Source of the DNA: Tubiluchus corallicola
Lineage: Eukaryota; Priapulida; Priapulimorpha; Priapulimorphida; Tubiluchidae
Assembly (NCBI GenBank): GCA_030141605.1
Contig: JAQGDQ010000261.1
Location: 12,501-57,500 of the forward strand
Reading direction: 5' to 3'
DNA: 45,000 nt
Every line of letters begins with the position of its first letter. The first letter of the stretch is position 1. The position numbers were made by a program, and so were the translations under genes. Below the pieces are notes generated by a model. That model ran no database searches, was not told where the DNA came from, and saw only the letters and a list, made by a program, of their open reading frames with translations. This document shows positions 43,370 to 45,000 of the stretch, in pieces.

Positions 43370-44445
43370 GTAAAAAAAATATAATAAACACGCAGTATAG
43401 GTTTCCCCAGGATAAAATTGTCACTTTTTTCTGCATAGTGCAAGCGCAATCTGGTAGTTATGGTTGTGGTTGTAACGGGACCAGAATCTAGACAATTATC
43501 TAAGGTGATAGCTAACAAGACAGATTTTTCGGGTGCAAATGTATCCCCCTCAAAAAGTGAAACAGCTGGAGCCAGTTCATGATGGATGAAAGCACACAGA
43601 AGCAGTTTTAATTAAGTCCGTCACCCAGTCACTTAATAAACAAATGTGGCGTTTGGAATACAAATCTGCAAGAAGTGTTTAAAGTGACCAACAGAAAAGC
43701 AATAACAAAAATAAATGAAAATTGTGCGAATTTTCATACATCGTTTTTCATAACCTTAGGCCTTCATTTATTTAAAAGTGTAAAGAAAAGTCGGATTTTT
43801 AAGGATAATTTGATAGTTTAAGAGGGCAGAAGCGCTGAAGGTCTGAGGTTCCTAAATTACCCTTTATTTAGTAACCAAAGCCGAAAAGCGTGAGTAAAAA
43901 GAGAATCATATTTATATGCAGAACACCATACTTACTTGTGTTTTAAATTGCTACAAAAAAGAGAAACAGTTAATTGAAATGCTAATATATACATTTTACA
44001 ATATTTACCTACACAAGCAAGATTATTAACAGTGCAACAAACAAACAATATTAATTAACATAAACATAAACATTTATCAAAACTAATTCATAAGGTAACC
44101 GTCAAACGGTTTGTGATGTTCAGTTTAAACATAATTTACTATAGGATTGGATCAGACAGTTTGAACAACATGATTTAGGGTCCTCACCACAACTGACTAC
44201 ATTTATACTATTTGCAAAAACATTTACAGTAAGAATCGACTATAACTACACAAACTGACAAGTTTTACTACAAGATTACATTAGATATTAGTAACAAATG
44301 ACAGTTAGAAAATAATACTGTACGAATATTTATCACTGACGCATTTCATATCAGATAAAAACTACTGGAATCGTTTAGTATGTAATATAAAGTCATGTAT
44401 ACATTGGAATATTTTACAGTTAACAACATAATTAAATTCATCTTT

Positions 44446-44760
44446 TCAGAATAACAACAACTTCAACAGCTCGTTAGTTCCTAAGGCAGCTATATTAAGG
44501 TTTTCAGGCAGAAATATTTCATTTAGTTTATCAAACATAACAACCCTAGTTTGTTGATACAATGGGCAGTGCAACAAAAAGTGTTCAACAGAATCAAAAT
44601 CGAAATCCACAGTTACAATTCGGCAATACTGAATGACCGTTATTATCTTCACAGCCTTTACAGAAAAGGTCACAGTTCAGCTGAGAAAATCCGATTTTCA
44701 TGCGCGTATCATGCACAGAAATTGGAGGTTTACCAAATGAAACGTTTCGGCCATAATTTA
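44446..44760 (-). mobile_element. LINE ORF2 C-terminal fragment (minus strand)
   Basis: The minus-strand frame contains DSVEHFLLHCPLYQQTRVVM, a motif found at the C-terminal end of many metazoan LINE reverse transcriptase proteins. In a neighbouring frame just upstream are MKIGFSQLNCDLFCKGCEDN and NCNCG, the preceding cysteine-rich segment, so a frameshift near 44625 is implied. The AT-rich 43940-44440 is probably its 3' UTR. The copy is inactive. Confidence 0.65.
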
Positions 44761-45000
44761 GAAACTACTAAAACTATAAACTCGTGACTTTCACACCCAA
44801 AAATCAGTATAATGTGATACACTGTGATAATCAGTGAAACTTCATCTTTGCAGGCCACTTGATTGCTAATACTGTACACTAATTTTTGTGTGACACCGAT
44901 ATACAGAGCATAAGCTGCGATGCTCTATAATCTTGTACAGATTGAACTGCTGGTGGCTCCTCGGCACCCTGGGGGGTTCGGGCCTGCAGGTACGGAGGTG

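Overview
The window looks like animal nuclear DNA. It is AT-rich, its genes are split into short exons (59-139 nt) by long introns with standard GT/AG sites, and it is crowded with microsatellites and DNA and RNA transposons. TTAGGG-type repeats, Penelope, P, hAT and LINE remnants, and an expanded POMGNT1-like (GT13) family fit a marine invertebrate, perhaps a mollusc or another lophotrochozoan. That assignment is an inference. No bacterial-style genes, rRNA or CRISPR array are present.

Host genes. Two genes of the POMGNT1-like family lie head to tail on the plus strand. Gene 1 (3710-27456, ten exons seen, 5' part outside the window) encodes most of a GT13 glycosyltransferase catalytic domain with an EED metal-site motif and runs to its stop codon. 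Gene 2 (from 34766) starts with a signal peptide and continues through three exons of an ILEI/PANDER-like domain, the non-catalytic module next to GT13 in POMGNT1. Its catalytic part should lie beyond the right edge. A lone exon at 29331-29486 resembles the cysteine-rich part of a DEG/ENaC channel. Gene 2's 5' end lies in a duplicated segment (34536-35432 and 38094-38798), and the second copy lacks the signal-peptide exon.

The unusual region is the 13.7-kb intron of gene 1 (10457-24184). It holds an element of about 11.1 kb (about 10648-21780) with inverted ends. Each end has a unique outer tip, then a degenerate TTAGGG-type minisatellite whose G-rich strand runs outward, then an inner inverted segment. 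Between the ends is a compact virus-like gene block. One leftward unit (12328-13166) has its own poly(A) signal. A rightward series (14136-19790) has a CCAAT/TATA promoter, short introns, an ATGA gene overlap and a final poly(A) signal. Recognisable products are a TBP-like two-lobed protein, a possible RNase H/DnaQ-like exonuclease, and two proteins that may share a PC4-like DNA-binding motif. Several frames are broken, and all four in-frame stops I counted are TGA, so this copy is probably an inactive integrated one.

The element has been invaded by a P element (15996-18566, identical 63-bp inverted repeats, 8-bp target duplication) and by a hAT element (20404-21420, 8-bp target duplication inside the telomere-like repeat). 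Without these it would be about 7.5 kb.

Other content: a 307-bp hAT-type MITE (8997-9303), Penelope remnants (23300-23980 and 31365-31600), LINE 3' ends (9628-9760 and 44446-44760, minus strand), tRNA-derived sequences, a 36-bp minisatellite (35820-36420) and several dispersed repeats. The stretches 1430-3020, 22080-22640, 25110-26150, 29880-30920, 32640-34530, 36430-36970, 39910-41070, 41160-43250 and 43380-44440 hold no gene I can support.
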